Part shown: positions 44,295 to 52,933 of the stretch, one piece after another
Layout of the letters: each line of letters starts with the position of its first letter
Position numbering within the stretch: position 1 is the stretch's first letter
DNA from: an uncultured Eggerthellaceae bacterium
GTDB lineage: Bacteria > Actinomycetota > Coriobacteriia > Coriobacteriales > Eggerthellaceae
DNA: 64,000 nt
Reading direction: 5' to 3'
Assembly: GCA_934648845.1 (NCBI GenBank)
Contig: CAKUFS010000001.1
Location: forward strand, 1 to 64,000
Position numbers and translations under genes: made by a program
The notes under the pieces: generated by a model
Told to the model about the DNA's origin: nothing
Databases searched by the model: none
Seen by the model: the letters and a program-made list of their open reading frames with translations, nothing else

Positions 44295-44429
44295 GGAAGA
44301 TGTTAGGGAAGGAAGAGCTCGCGCGGTTGGTTGTTTTCGTGCGCGAGCAGCACGTGCATTCGCGGCGCGGCCGCAGATGGCAGGCGTGTAGACGGCGCAG
44401 AAGCCGACGGATAGGCAGGAGCCAGCGGT

Positions 44430-44936
44430 ATGGTCACAGGCGAATGTAGGTGTGGGCAGCGCGGCTGCGGGCGAATAGGCAGGCGCGGACGGCTGAGTCA
44501 ATGCGGGCACTTCTTAAGGGATTCGCGTGGGCAGGCAACGGTGGAGATGGCGGTGGTGTTCCCTGTAGTGCTCGTTCTGGTGGTCATTTCCTTCAACGCT
44601 ATGAACTACCTGGGGATTTGCGCTTCCTTCGATCGCGTGTTTCCGCAGCAAGTGCGTGTTTTCGCTGCGGCGCCTAGTTTCGGCTCGAATCAAGGGGACG
44701 CTGCCGCCAGCGTTCAGCAAGCGCTCGCGGATAAGTACGCTCAGGAGTGCTCGAACGTGAGTGTGGTTGTGTCGGAAGATGGCTGGGGAAATAGCGTGTT
44801 TGAAGCATCGTTTGAGTACGAGCCAACGTTTTTCGGGCTGCAGTATCGCTCGATTCTGTTTGGTGCGCAGCTTCCGGTGTTCAGTCATCAGACGTCATTC
44901 GCCTTGAACTGCTATCGACCGGGGGTGATTGCATGA
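44430..44936 (+). CDS. TadE-like pseudopilin, second copy
   Basis: 168 residues. An Arg/Gly/Cys-rich leader (about 34 residues) ends SRG, then QATVEMAVVFPVVLVLVVIS with Glu at +5, followed by a domain of about 110 residues. AGGAG lies about 10 bases upstream of the ATG. The 135 bases before it encode no convincing product. It probably acts with the TadE-like protein at 41609 as a pair of minor pseudopilins. It overlaps the next gene by four bases (ATGA). Confidence 0.78.
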   Translation: MVTGECRCGQRGCGRIGRRGRLSQCGHFLRDSRGQATVEMAVVFPVVLVLVVISFNAMNYLGICASFDRVFPQQVRVFAAAPSFGSNQGDAAASVQQALADKYAQECSNVSVVVSEDGWGNSVFEASFEYEPTFFGLQYRSILFGAQLPVFSHQTSFALNCYRPGVIA

Positions 44937-45364
44937 GCGCGTTGTCTTGCTGGGCCGAACGTCTCAAAGCGGCGGTTCTTGTGATGGTTTTGATTGTTGC
45001 TGCGCCGTGGTTTGTGGCGGGGCTTTTGCATGCTGAAAAAGCGGTTTATGCGGTGCGGCAACCCCCCAGTTTGGAAAGCAGTGTTGCAAACGACACCCTG
45101 AACAGGGAGTTTGTTGATTTGAGCGGTTATTCTGCGGTTCGAATCGACGAACGTGCTGGTGTGTGCGGGTTTGAGAGTCAAGCTTCCCCCGAGCAGACGC
45201 TTTCGAACATCGCGTTGGAGCTAGAGGAAAAAGCTTGGATCTGCGTTCCTTCGGGTGATGGAGTGAGTGCAAGCTTCTACAAAGCGGAAGGAGAGTATCG
45301 ATGGGCATATGTTTCGTGTGGCCGTGTTCAGGGGGTAACGGTTGTGATTTGCAATTTGGCGTGA
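44933..45364 (+). CDS. Hypothetical membrane-anchored protein of the Tad operon
   Basis: 143 residues, family not recognised. One N-terminal membrane segment (about 12-33, LKAAVLVMVLIVAAPWFVAG), then an external domain of about 105 residues with four Cys that could form disulfides. The four-base overlap with the pseudopilin gene upstream ties it to the pilus operon. It may be an assembly factor specific to this lineage. Confidence 0.65.
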   Translation: MSALSCWAERLKAAVLVMVLIVAAPWFVAGLLHAEKAVYAVRQPPSLESSVANDTLNREFVDLSGYSAVRIDERAGVCGFESQASPEQTLSNIALELEEKAWICVPSGDGVSASFYKAEGEYRWAYVSCGRVQGVTVVICNLA

Positions 45365-45432
45365 TTGTTCTTCCGCGCTGAGGTGCGGTTGGGCGAGTTG
45401 GAGCGAACCGTTGAAAACGGACGTCGTGAAAA

Positions 45433-45735
45433 ATGAACACGAGAGAAAAAGAAGAAGGGACTGTTTTTACCATGCGGCAGATATCTACAAAGCTGTGCCC
45501 ATCGTGCGGCGCTCTGTGCTTTTCCGATGCGACCAGGTGCTATGAGTGTCTTTACGAATTCGGCGCGGAAGAGGCCCCTTTGAAAGGAAAGAACAAGGAG
45601 GGAAGCGAGCTTGTAGCGGTGGGCGTTGTGGTGGTGGAAAAAGAAAGCGCACCCGAAGGCGCGCTTGAGGTAACCATGCGATTCGATAACGCTTATGCAA
45701 GTCGGCTGGCCAGCAGTTTTTCGCCTTGCTCCTGA
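45433..45735 (+). CDS. Small zinc-ribbon protein at the end of the Tad operon
   Basis: 100 residues with CPSCGALCFSDATRCYEC (about 22-39), a CxxC-x12-CxxC-type zinc ribbon, then a Lys/Glu-rich stretch and a short beta-rich tail. An in-frame ATG at 45472 is an alternative start. The frame runs 43 bases into the oppositely oriented ModE-like gene. The ribbon makes it more than a random frame, but function is unknown. Confidence 0.55.
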   Translation: MNTREKEEGTVFTMRQISTKLCPSCGALCFSDATRCYECLYEFGAEEAPLKGKNKEGSELVAVGVVVVEKESAPEGALEVTMRFDNAYASRLASSFSPCS

Positions 45736-46037
45736 AGGATCTTCTCGACTTCAATGTAAGTATCAAGGATGAGATTCCCTTCCTCGGTGAGCGTGCTTCC
45801 ATGTGCGCCATCGCGGTTGAGCAGAGTGGTGCCCAATGCGGCCTCGGTGTCTTTCATGATGCGCCATGCTTTGCTATAGGCCATGCCCATGTGCTTTGCG
45901 GCGGCATTAAGAGATCCCGTTTCGCGCACGCCCAGGCAAAGGTCGGCTACACCGCGTCCGAATGCCGAGCTGCTTTCGGATTCCGGATTCGTGATTGACA
46001 ATCGAATAAAGGGATGCAGTTGGGTAAGCGACGACAT
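45693..46037 (-). CDS. ModE N-terminal-domain winged-helix regulator
   Basis: 114 residues, only the DNA-binding half of ModE: VRETGSLNAAAKHMGMAYSKAWRIMKDTEAALG is the diagnostic helix-turn-helix (positions about 37-69) and EEGNLILDTYIEVEKIL the dimer helix. The molybdate-binding MOP domains are absent, so it may answer to another signal or need a partner. Such short ModE-like proteins often control metal-cofactor enzymes. It lies downstream of thrC on the minus strand, with a 71-base gap, and overlaps the end of the zinc-ribbon gene. Confidence 0.8.
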   Translation of the reverse strand: MSSLTQLHPFIRLSITNPESESSSAFGRGVADLCLGVRETGSLNAAAKHMGMAYSKAWRIMKDTEAALGTTLLNRDGAHGSTLTEEGNLILDTYIEVEKILQEQGEKLLASRLA

Positions 46038-46108
46038 GGAACCTCCTTTGATTTCTCTAACGCCGAATAATTATAGCCCTAATGTAAACAGGTTGAACAA
46101 TTATTCAT

Positions 46109-47656
46109 TTAAATTGTGCGAGCAAAGTTAAGCACTGACTCTTCCAGGCTGTCTATTGCGGGTTCAATCGTTTTGGTGAAGCGAATAGGAAGATTGTCAA
46201 GTTCGGCCAAGCCTTTGGGGATATAGGGGTTGCCAATCTCTTGAGCAATATGCTGGTTGAGTTCGCATCCGGAAAGAGCGGAAATGTTTGACGGAAGCGG
46301 CTCTTTCGCGCCAATGCCATGCAATCCGCGGTATACGTTTTCCCCGAACTTTGCCCAATGGGCCGTGCTTGCAATGAGCAAAGGGTTTTCGCTGCGCTGC
46401 TTATTTGCAACGTGGTAGGCAACGGCAGTGTGGGGGTCAAGCAGGTAATGATGCTGGTCAAACACTTGCTTGATGGTTGCAAGGCACTCGTCATCGCTGG
46501 TGCTGCCTGCCTTGAACGTGTCTTGCACGCGCTTGAGTGTTTCGGCGTCTACGATGAAACGCCCCGTTTCTTTCAGGTCCGCCATCCATTGGGCGATTGT
46601 TTGCGTATTGCGCCCGCTGAGCTCGAAAAGCTGGCGTTCCAGGTTGGAAGAAATCAGGATATCCATGGAAGGCGAAGGCGTTAGAACAAATGCACGATCC
46701 GAAATATCGTACGTTCCGGTCTCAATGAAGTCGGTAAGCACGCGGTTGGCGTTAGAGGCGCAGATAAGCTTTTCGATGGGCGCGCCGATTTGCTTTGCGT
46801 ACCAGGCGGCAAGAATGTTGCCGAAGTTGCCCGTGGGAACGCAAACATCAATGGGATCACCTGCGGAAACGACACCTTGAGCCACAAGTTTCGCGTAGCC
46901 GGAAAGGTAGTACACAACTTGGGGAAGCAAACGACCCCAGTTGATGGAGTTTGCGCTGGAAAGGGCGATTTTTCCTTCGTCCATTAGGGTGTTGGCGAAC
47001 TTCTCATCGGAAAAAACGGTCTTTACGCCCGACTGGCAGTCGTCGAAGTTGCCCTTAACGGCCCAAACGTACACGTTGTTGCCAAGCTGTGTTGCCATCT
47101 GCTTGTACTGGATGTCGCTCACGCCGCCGTGAGGGTACATAACGCCAATGGAAACGCCAGGTACATCGCGGAACCCTTCGAGTGCCGCTTTGCCTGTGTC
47201 GCCTGAAGTGGCAACAAGGATCATGAAGCGGTGATTCAACTGGCCGCGCTCGGTGAGAAGCTTGGCGCTTGCTGAAAAGAAGCGCGGCAGGCATTGCAGC
47301 GCCATGTCTTTAAACGCAGCGGTGGGGCCATGCCAAAGCTCCATGATGTGGGTTTTTTCGTCGAGGGAGGTGATAGGACAAATATCTTCGCTATCGAATT
47401 GCGCGCCGTACGCTTCATCCATGAGCTGGTCAATCATGTCGTGGGGCACGTCAATGCCAAAGCGCTTGTACACTTCGGCTGCCCGTTGCGCATAAGGCTT
47501 TTCCGCCAAGGCGACAATCTCATCGATGGTCATGGTGGGCACGTTTTGGGGAACGAACAGTCCGCCGCCATCGGCGAGTCCTTTTACAACGGCTTCAGTG
47601 AAGGGGACCGCGTGGGTGCAGCATCCGCGCGTATCGATGTAGAGGTTTTCAGCCAT
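46109..47656 (-). CDS. thrC: Threonine synthase
   Basis: 515 residues, the long (class II) form of threonine synthase. The PLP Lys is Lys116 in WHGPTAAFKDMALQ; VATSGDTGKAALEGF binds the phosphate and PTGNFGNILAAWYAK is conserved. It converts O-phosphohomoserine to threonine. AAGGAAG precedes the ATG at 47656; the frame extends upstream without supporting signals. No other threonine gene is adjacent. Confidence 0.95.
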   Translation of the reverse strand: MAENLYIDTRGCCTHAVPFTEAVVKGLADGGGLFVPQNVPTMTIDEIVALAEKPYAQRAAEVYKRFGIDVPHDMIDQLMDEAYGAQFDSEDICPITSLDEKTHIMELWHGPTAAFKDMALQCLPRFFSASAKLLTERGQLNHRFMILVATSGDTGKAALEGFRDVPGVSIGVMYPHGGVSDIQYKQMATQLGNNVYVWAVKGNFDDCQSGVKTVFSDEKFANTLMDEGKIALSSANSINWGRLLPQVVYYLSGYAKLVAQGVVSAGDPIDVCVPTGNFGNILAAWYAKQIGAPIEKLICASNANRVLTDFIETGTYDISDRAFVLTPSPSMDILISSNLERQLFELSGRNTQTIAQWMADLKETGRFIVDAETLKRVQDTFKAGSTSDDECLATIKQVFDQHHYLLDPHTAVAYHVANKQRSENPLLIASTAHWAKFGENVYRGLHGIGAKEPLPSNISALSGCELNQHIAQEIGNPYIPKGLAELDNLPIRFTKTIEPAIDSLEESVLNFARTI

Positions 47657-47800
47657 AGTCTTTCTTCCTTGAGAGAGTGGTTGCAAACGTTTATGCACGT
47701 CAAAGATGTAACAAGCACAGTATACCCGTGATTTTTTCATTCAGGCAATACGAGCGGCTTTGATTAACGTTTGCGCAATAAAAAGAAGGGAGCGGCGCGG

Positions 47801-48559
47801 CTATGGCATTCTCCACCAGCGGGATTTCTTGCCCGACGGGAACAGGGGTGCTGCGGGCAGGGCGTGGTCCTCTTTCGAGTTTTTGCGTATGAAACGGAAA
47901 GCGTAAATATAAACGATGATCACGAAAAGGAAGAAAATCGTCATGACCAGGTCGCTGTCAATGGAAAGACAGAAATCGTAGAAGCCATGAATAAGTACCG
48001 GCACGGCAAGCGTAAGGAACCGCGCGCCATCGAAAGCGGCGTGACTGCCTTTGAGCGAGGCGGCTTTCGCGCGCGAGAAGAAGAAGCCCATGAACACGCC
48101 GCAGAACGCATGAAGCGGCACGCTCAACAGGCCGCGACTTCCTGCCAGCGCAATCGCGTCGCCGATTGTTTCTTCGCCGCCTATGTAAAAAATGTTCTCT
48201 ACCAGGGCAAATCCCAGGGAAACAAAAACGGCGTAAACAATCCCGTCGAAGAAGTGGGTGAAATGACGGCTGCTCCAGGCAATAAGAATAAGGAAGACAA
48301 GTTTCCAGCCTTCCTCAATCAGAGCAACGCCCAGGAAATTGTCGGCAACAATAAAGGAAAGCGTGTCTCCGAACGTGGAAAGCAGCACGCTTTCGGCCAT
48401 GAGTTCGCAAATCATGGTGGGCACCACGGAAATGCAGCCGCCCAGACAAAGAAGCAAAAGCAGCCCCAAGGGCTCGCGTTCAACGCGATCCTTGCGATAA
48501 ACGTAAATCATGAGCACCAATGCCGGCAATACGGCAAGGGCAAGAAGGAGGTCATCCAT
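47801..48559 (-). CDS. PrsW-family intramembrane metalloprotease
   Basis: 252 residues, about eight membrane segments. The family motifs are in order: EEGWK (82-86, the EExxK motif), FFDGIVYAVF, ALVENIFYI, PLHAFCGVFMGF and PVLIHGFYDF, giving the conserved Glu and His residues thought to bind metal. PrsW-type proteases cleave membrane proteins such as anti-sigma factors, but no sigma/anti-sigma pair is nearby, so the substrate is unknown. The ATG at 48559 is preferred; a TTG at 48595 has no ribosome site. Confidence 0.87.
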   Translation of the reverse strand: MDDLLLALAVLPALVLMIYVYRKDRVEREPLGLLLLLCLGGCISVVPTMICELMAESVLLSTFGDTLSFIVADNFLGVALIEEGWKLVFLILIAWSSRHFTHFFDGIVYAVFVSLGFALVENIFYIGGEETIGDAIALAGSRGLLSVPLHAFCGVFMGFFFSRAKAASLKGSHAAFDGARFLTLAVPVLIHGFYDFCLSIDSDLVMTIFFLFVIIVYIYAFRFIRKNSKEDHALPAAPLFPSGKKSRWWRMP

Positions 48560-48620
48560 GGAAGCGCTTTCTCTTGTGGGTTTCGAAATTGGCAAACGCG
48601 CTATTTGGCATTCTATCGAA

Positions 48621-48652
48621 AAAGAGCCGCCTTTGCGGAAAGACGGCTCTTT
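48621..48652 (-). terminator. Terminator of carB
   Basis: AAAGAGCCG (48621-48629) pairs with CGGCTCTTT (48644-48652). On the minus strand the stem is followed by TT within a run CTCTTTTTC. It lies 90 bases beyond the carB stop. Confidence 0.8.
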
Positions 48653-48741
48653 GAGAACTTGTGCGGTGGTGCAGCGTGTGATGCAAGGGGAAGCCTGAAT
48701 GTTCGGACGCTTCAGGCGGATGCTCCCATCTTGCTCGAATC

Positions 48742-51700
48742 TTACTCGATGTCGGCGTGAATGGCCTGCAGCGACTTAACGGAGCTCTCACCCTTTTCGT
48801 TGATGTCGATAATGCCCAAAGCTGCGGCGCGAGCAGCGGCCATGGTGGTGAAGTAAGGCACGTGCATCTTGATGGCGGTTTTGCGGATAAGCGCACCGTC
48901 GTCGGTCGATTTAACGTTAGCCGACGGCGTGTTCACCACAATGTCAACCTGCTCATTCAAGATCATGTCAATAAGGTTCGGGCGGCCTTCGCTTGCCTTG
49001 AGCGTAAGGGTTGCGGGAATGCCCGCCTCAAGCAGCACGTCGCGCGTGCCATGCGTTGCCACAATCTCGAAGCCAGCTTTGTTGAACAGTGTGCCAACTT
49101 CAACAAGGTCGCGTTTATCCAGGTCAGAAACGGAAATCAAAACGCTTCCCTTCTTGGGCAGCGGGGTCTGCGTTGCTTCCTGCGCCTTCCAGAACGCTTC
49201 GCCGAACGTGTCGGCCAGGCCCAAAACCTCGCCGGTCGAACGCATTTCGGGGCCAAGAATCGGGTCCACTTCGGGGAACATGTTGAAGGGGAACACCGCT
49301 TCTTTCACGCCGTAGTGCTTGTACTTTGCTTCCTTCAGCTGGCTTACCGGCGAGGGGTTGCCCGTGAACTCGCTGGTAATAACGTCGGTTGCAACTTGCA
49401 CCATGTGGATGCCGCAAACTTTGGATACCAGCGGCACGGTGCGGCTGGCGCGCGGGTTTGCCTCAAGCACGTAAACGGTGCCGTTTTCAATGGCGTACTG
49501 AATGTTCATCAGGCCACATACGTGCATGGCTTCGGCAATGCGGCGCGTGTATTCCTTGATGGTAGTCAGCTGCTCGTCGGAAATGTTGAGCGACGGCAGA
49601 ATGCACGCGGAGTCGCCCGAGTGGATGCCCGCAAGCTCGATGTGCTCCATAACGGCCGGCACGAATGCGTGAGTGCCGTCGCAGATAGCGTCGGCTTCGC
49701 ATTCCAGCGCGTGGTTCAGGAAACGGTCGATAAGAATGGGCCTATCAGGGGTAACGCCAATTGCGGCGGCCATATAGTTGCGCATGTTCGCGTCGTCGTA
49801 CACAACTTCCATGCCGCGTCCGCCCAAAACGTATGAGGGGCGCACCATAACGGGGTAGCCAATCTTGTGAGCGATTTCCAGCGCCTCGTCAACGGATACC
49901 GCAAAGCCGCACTCGGCCATGGGGATTTCCAGGTTGTCCATGATTTCGCGGAAGCGGTCGCGGTCTTCTGCCAGGTCGATGATTTCGGGGCTGGTGCCCA
50001 GAATCTTCACACCGGCTTTTTGCAGCTGGCTTGCCAGATTCAGCGGCGTTTGGCCTCCGAACTGGGCAATTACGCCCAGCGGCTTCTCCTTCTCGTAAAT
50101 GGAGAGCACGTCTTCGGCGGTCAGCGGCTCAAAGTACAGCTTGTCGGACGTGTCGTAGTCGGTGGAAACCGTTTCGGGGTTGCAATTGACAATGATGGTC
50201 TCAAAGCCGAGCTTCTTCAGCGCCACTGCGGCGTGCACGCAGCAGTAGTCGAATTCGATGCCCTGGCCAATGCGGTTGGGGCCGCCGCCCAGAATCATAA
50301 TCTTGCGGTTGTTCGTTGCGGTGGTGTGGTCGGGCGCGTTATACGTGCTGTAATAGTATGAGCTGTCCTCGGTGCCAAAAACGTGCACGGAGTCCCATGC
50401 CTCGGTAACACCCAGGCCCAGACGGTATTCGCGCACGTCATCTTCGTTCTTGCGCAGCAGCTGCGCCAGGTAGCGGTCGCTGAAGCCGTCCATTTTCGCC
50501 TGCTTGAACTGTTCGGCGGGCAGCATAGACGCGGGGTTCTTGGCGGCGAATGCCAGGATCGCCTCTTCTTCCTCCACGATTTCCTTCATCTGCTCAATGA
50601 AGTAGCGCTTGATCTTGGTCAGTTCGTACAGCTCTTCAACGGTAGCGCCCTTGCGCAGCGCTTCGTACATGATGAATTGACGCTCTGACGTGGGCTGATT
50701 CAGCATGGCCAGAAGTTCTTTTTTCGTTTTGGTGTTGAAGTCCTTGGCAAAACCCAAGCCGTAGCGGCCTGTTTCCAGCGAACGGATGGCCTTCTGGAAC
50801 GCCTCTTTGTACGTCTTGCCAATGGACATGACTTCGCCCACGGCGCGCATCTGGGTGCCCAGTTTGTCTTCCACGCCCTTGAACTTTTCGAAGGCCCAGC
50901 GCGCGAATTTCAGCACAATGTAATCGCCGGAAGCAACGTATTTGTCCAGCGTGCCGTGCTTGCCATCAGGGATTTCGTCCAGCGTCAGACCCGATGCCAA
51001 CATGGCGGAAACCAGCGCGATGGGAAAGCCCGTTGCCTTCGATGCCAGCGCGGAAGAACGGCTGGTGCGGGGATTGATTTCGATGATGATGTCGCGGTCG
51101 TTTACGGGGTCGTGCGCCCACTGCACGTTGCAACCGCCAATGACCTGCACGGCATCAACAATGCGGTAGGATTTTTCCTGCAGGCGATCGATGGTTTCCT
51201 GCGCGATGGTCTGCATGGGAGCTGCGCAGAACGAGTCACCGGTGTGCACACCCATCGGGTCAATGTTCTCAATGGTGCATACGGTGATCATCTGGCCTTT
51301 TGCGTCGCGGACCACTTCGTATTCCAGCTCTTCCCAGCCCAGGATGCTCTCTTCAACCAGAACTTCGGTTACCGGGGAAGCTGCCAAGCCGCGCGCAACA
51401 ACGGTTTTGAGCTCTTCAACGTTGTACACCAGGCCGCCGCCCGTGCCGCCCATGGTGTAGGCGGGGCGCAAAACGCAGGGGTACCCCAGGCGGCTGGCAA
51501 TCTCGACCGCTTCTTCCACCGTATGGGAAACTTCCGAACGCGCCATTTCGATGCCCAGCGAGTTCATAGTGTCCTTGAACGCCTGGCGATCCTCGCCGCG
51601 CTCGATGGCGTCAACCTGCACGCCAATAACTTTCACGTTGTATTTGTCCAGCACGCCGGCTTCGTTCAGCGCGGAGCACAGGTTCAGGCCGGACTGTCCG

Positions 51701-51972
51701 CCCAGGTTGGGCAGCAGCGCGTCGGGGCGCTCTTTCTCGATGATCTGCGTTAGACGCTCCACGTTCAGCGGCTCAATGTAGGTGACATCGGCCGTGTCTG
51801 GATCGGTCATGATGGTTGCGGGGTTGCTGTTCACCAGCACAATTTGGTAGCCCAGCGCGCGCAGCGCCTTGCATGCCTGAGTGCCGGAATAGTCGAATTC
51901 GCACGCCTGACCAATAATGATGGGGCCAGAACCAATAATCAGAACTTTATGGATGTCGGTGCGCTTACCCAT
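48742..51972 (-). CDS. carB: Carbamoyl-phosphate synthase large subunit
   Basis: 1076 residues, full length. Two ATP-grasp halves are visible: VLIIGSGPIIIGQACEFDYSG opens the first (split: VLIIGSGPIIIGQA) and MILGGGPNRIGQGIEFDYCC the second (residue about 550), each with VRPAYTMGG or VRPSYVLGG binding loops and ITEINPR-type or VLEANPRAS metal sites. The C-terminal 130 residues form the allosteric MGS-like domain. It makes carbamoyl phosphate for arginine and pyrimidines. AAGGAGG precedes the ATG at 51972. The small subunit gene carA is not adjacent, unlike in many bacteria. Confidence 0.96.
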   Translation of the reverse strand: MGKRTDIHKVLIIGSGPIIIGQACEFDYSGTQACKALRALGYQIVLVNSNPATIMTDPDTADVTYIEPLNVERLTQIIEKERPDALLPNLGGQSGLNLCSALNEAGVLDKYNVKVIGVQVDAIERGEDRQAFKDTMNSLGIEMARSEVSHTVEEAVEIASRLGYPCVLRPAYTMGGTGGGLVYNVEELKTVVARGLAASPVTEVLVEESILGWEELEYEVVRDAKGQMITVCTIENIDPMGVHTGDSFCAAPMQTIAQETIDRLQEKSYRIVDAVQVIGGCNVQWAHDPVNDRDIIIEINPRTSRSSALASKATGFPIALVSAMLASGLTLDEIPDGKHGTLDKYVASGDYIVLKFARWAFEKFKGVEDKLGTQMRAVGEVMSIGKTYKEAFQKAIRSLETGRYGLGFAKDFNTKTKKELLAMLNQPTSERQFIMYEALRKGATVEELYELTKIKRYFIEQMKEIVEEEEAILAFAAKNPASMLPAEQFKQAKMDGFSDRYLAQLLRKNEDDVREYRLGLGVTEAWDSVHVFGTEDSSYYYSTYNAPDHTTATNNRKIMILGGGPNRIGQGIEFDYCCVHAAVALKKLGFETIIVNCNPETVSTDYDTSDKLYFEPLTAEDVLSIYEKEKPLGVIAQFGGQTPLNLASQLQKAGVKILGTSPEIIDLAEDRDRFREIMDNLEIPMAECGFAVSVDEALEIAHKIGYPVMVRPSYVLGGRGMEVVYDDANMRNYMAAAIGVTPDRPILIDRFLNHALECEADAICDGTHAFVPAVMEHIELAGIHSGDSACILPSLNISDEQLTTIKEYTRRIAEAMHVCGLMNIQYAIENGTVYVLEANPRASRTVPLVSKVCGIHMVQVATDVITSEFTGNPSPVSQLKEAKYKHYGVKEAVFPFNMFPEVDPILGPEMRSTGEVLGLADTFGEAFWKAQEATQTPLPKKGSVLISVSDLDKRDLVEVGTLFNKAGFEIVATHGTRDVLLEAGIPATLTLKASEGRPNLIDMILNEQVDIVVNTPSANVKSTDDGALIRKTAIKMHVPYFTTMAAARAAALGIIDINEKGESSVKSLQAIHADIE

Positions 51973-52131
51973 GCGGATTCCTCCTTGGATGTTCTTAGTG
52001 CAAGATGCTAAATCTTCCATATTATAAAGATTTGCGCGCGGTGAATTTGTTAAATGATGATGAAACACAAGAAATTATAAAGATTGTTCGGGTGGCGGGT
52101 TATTGTGGGGGTGGAATGCGAGGCGTGCGAA

Positions 52132-52154
52132 GGGGAAGGGAAGGGGAAGGCGGG
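52132..52154 (+). other. Possible G-quadruplex tract upstream of carB (in the 51973-52373 gap)
   Basis: GGGG-AA-GGG-AA-GGGG-AAGGC-GGG gives four G-runs of three or more with loops of 2, 2 and 5 bases. It lies about 160 bases upstream of carB on the non-coding side. The rest of this gap is G-rich without a supportable gene. Confidence 0.4.
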
Positions 52155-52373
52155 CGCGTTGGCGATGTGAGTTGTGGGGTGTGACTGCATAGCCGCGGTC
52201 GACTTACGGAGGGCGTCGGGCGGAGGGGCCCGCGCTGGGGCGTTGGGTCTCTGGTACGCGTTTGCTTCGGCGTTGCATCGACGGTGCGGTTTCGGTCGCG
52301 GACCACCTGGCAACGGCGGCGCCGGGCGCCGGATCTGCGCTGAAAAAACGTTAGAGAAAGTTGAAAATTCTGC

Positions 52374-52402
52374 TTGCAATAGAGAAGGGGTTTCGTTAAA
52401 AT
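52374..52402 (+). promoter_or_regulatory. Promoter of tRNA-Leu
   Basis: TTGCAA (52374-52379), 17 bases, TAAAAT (52397-52402), then the mature tRNA begins 13 bases later. Good sigma-70 spacing and both boxes five of six or four of six to consensus. Confidence 0.8.
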
Positions 52403-52415
52403 ACCTTCTTGCTAC

Positions 52416-52502
52416 GCGGGCGTGGCGGAATCGGCAGACGCGCTGGCTTCAGGTGCCAGTGGGGGCAACCCCGTGAAGGTTCAAATCCTTTCGCCCGCAC
52501 CA
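52416..52502 (+). tRNA. tRNA-Leu (anticodon CAG)
   Basis: 87 bases with CCA encoded. Acceptor GCGGGCG pairs with CGCCCGC; the anticodon stem CTGGC/GCCAG encloses TTCAGGT with anticodon CAG, reading CUG. A long variable arm (GGGGGCAACCCC region) and the T-loop GGTTCAAATCC are typical of class II leucine tRNA. Confidence 0.97.
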
Positions 52503-52512
52503 CTTAAAATGT

Positions 52513-52550
52513 ACAGGCTGACGGAAACCCCGTTGGCCTGTTTTGTTTCT
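52513..52550 (+). terminator. Terminator of tRNA-Leu
   Basis: ACAGGCTGACGG (52513-52524) pairs with CCGTTGGCCTGT (52530-52541), with two G-T wobbles, and is followed by TTTGTTTCT. Beyond it, 52551-52933 shows no gene or structure I would support. Confidence 0.85.
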
Positions 52551-52933
52551 CTGGGGTCTGAGGCGGGGTTGCTTTTTTCTGGCTCGGCATCTTTGGAACC
52601 TTTCGCTGCTTCTCGCTTTTGCTTGCCGTTCCTCTTGCATCTTTTTGGATTTCCCGTGTTCAGCCTGTAAAATTCTTGCCAAGTTTTCCGTGCGCCTGTG
52701 CAGGAGGCGTCGGATGATTAATAATGCCAATTCGAAAAATACAGGGTGCTGAGCGATGTGGTTTCGAGCGTCGTGAACGCTGGCTTGCGGCGAAGGGTTG
52801 CGTGCTTGGGTATGCAGCTTTCTGGCGACATGCCGTGCGCGAGTGCGTACGGCAGATGTGACCCGGAAGCTCAAAGCACCAGTTCAAGCAAGGTTCGTTC
52901 AAGGGCGGACCGATTGCAAAACGGAGAATCGAG

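Noticed and set aside
44285..44451. 55-codon frame between the TadG-like and TadE-like genes
   Set aside because: It overlaps both neighbours and could be coupled, but the product is very Arg-rich and has no recognisable feature; not supportable as a gene.
51973..52373. A carA gene next to carB
   Set aside because: The upstream gap contains no frame resembling the glutaminase subunit; carA must be elsewhere.
52449..52874. Minus-strand frame ending in GRKDLNLHGVAPTGT
   Set aside because: This tail is the usual translation artefact of a tRNA-Leu gene read backwards.
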